Shown here: positions 63,885 to 64,000 of the stretch, one piece after another
Numbering within the stretch: position 1 is the stretch's first letter
Layout of the letters: every line of letters starts with the position of its first letter
From: Vibrio natriegens NBRC 15636 = ATCC 14048 = DSM 759
Lineage (GTDB): Bacteria; Pseudomonadota; Gammaproteobacteria; Enterobacterales; Vibrionaceae
Direction: 5' to 3'
Length of the DNA stretch: 64,000 bases
NCBI RefSeq assembly: GCF_035621455.1
Contig: NZ_CP141823.1
Location: 1,612,001-1,676,000 of the forward strand
The notes under the pieces: model-generated
The model's input: only the letters and a program-made list of their open reading frames with translations
The model's database searches: none
What the model was told of the DNA's origin: nothing
Position numbers and translations under genes: made by a program

Positions 63885-64000
63885 TATTTAGTTTCGGATA
63901 TGTCTAACTCGTTCTAATTCAATGCCCTGATAGCTCAAGGAGTTGCGCTATTAGAACGTTGGCTGATTACAGCGGCACGTCGCATTACTAAAGGTTCCCC
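63885..64000. other. Right end of the window
   Basis: 116 bp downstream of the FAD oxidase gene. No gene start, terminator or repeat is recognised. Confidence 0.4.

Noticed and set aside
1..64000. CRISPR arrays, tRNA or rRNA genes, insertion sequences, phage genes, toxin-antitoxin pairs
   Set aside because: No regularly spaced repeats, transposase, integrase or RNA gene signatures were recognised on reading both strands.

Overview
The window looks like part of the smaller chromosome (chromosome II) of a marine Vibrio. The evidence is recognisable gene content: deaD, rnb and a pta-less ackA, a group-2 Mrp antiporter operon, a cyo-type quinol oxidase, the liu and mms branched-chain amino acid catabolic operons, a BCCT carrier, and a GGDEF-EAL protein. 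This is recognition from sequence, not a database search. No rRNA, tRNA, insertion sequence, integron cassette or CRISPR array was seen.

Layout. 1-2.7 kb: 5' part of rnb (minus strand), a tandem universal stress protein and a small Cys-rich protein. 2.9-8.5 kb: six-gene Mrp cation/proton antiporter operon, with MrpB fused to MrpA. 8.9-15.0 kb: L-fucose locus (DeoR regulator, fucI, fucK, fucA, fucO). It shows decay: only the ends of a fucP-like permease remain, fucU is reduced to a stub, and fucO seems to have lost its last residues to an amber codon. 15.7-24.1 kb: housekeeping and signalling genes (deaD, GGDEF-EAL protein, ackA, PAS-PAS-MCP protein, EamA transporter, DUF2301 membrane protein). 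24.1-37.2 kb: leucine/isovalerate operon liuRABC-E on the minus strand, facing away from a valine/isobutyrate operon (thiolase, mmsA, acyl-CoA dehydrogenase, enoyl-CoA hydratase, HIBYL-CoA hydrolase, mmsB) plus a short-chain dehydrogenase. The biotin-carrying subunit of methylcrotonyl-CoA carboxylase (liuD) is not in the cluster. 37.7-42.5 kb: cyoABCDE quinol oxidase and heme O synthase.

42.7-51.0 kb holds the best candidate for an undescribed pathway: a LysR regulator facing a RidA protein, a 2-oxoglutarate-semialdehyde-type dehydrogenase, an atypical M19-like hydrolase, a BCCT carrier with a changed Trp box, and two translationally coupled proteins of unknown function. The set suggests uptake and breakdown of a nitrogen-containing zwitterion through an imine and an aldehyde. 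51.1-52.9 kb: an Old Yellow Enzyme and a TetR regulator with two palindromic operators between them. 53.0-55.3 kb: amino acid carrier and homocysteine methyltransferase with a possible MetJ site. 55.6-59.4 kb: a second unusual locus, with a periplasmic ligand-binding-like protein, a membrane protein carrying an OmpR-like winged helix at its C-terminus, an exported SurE-like protein and a lipoprotein. 59.4-63.9 kb: katG and a berberine-bridge-type FAD oxidase, separated by an 880 bp AT-rich gap.
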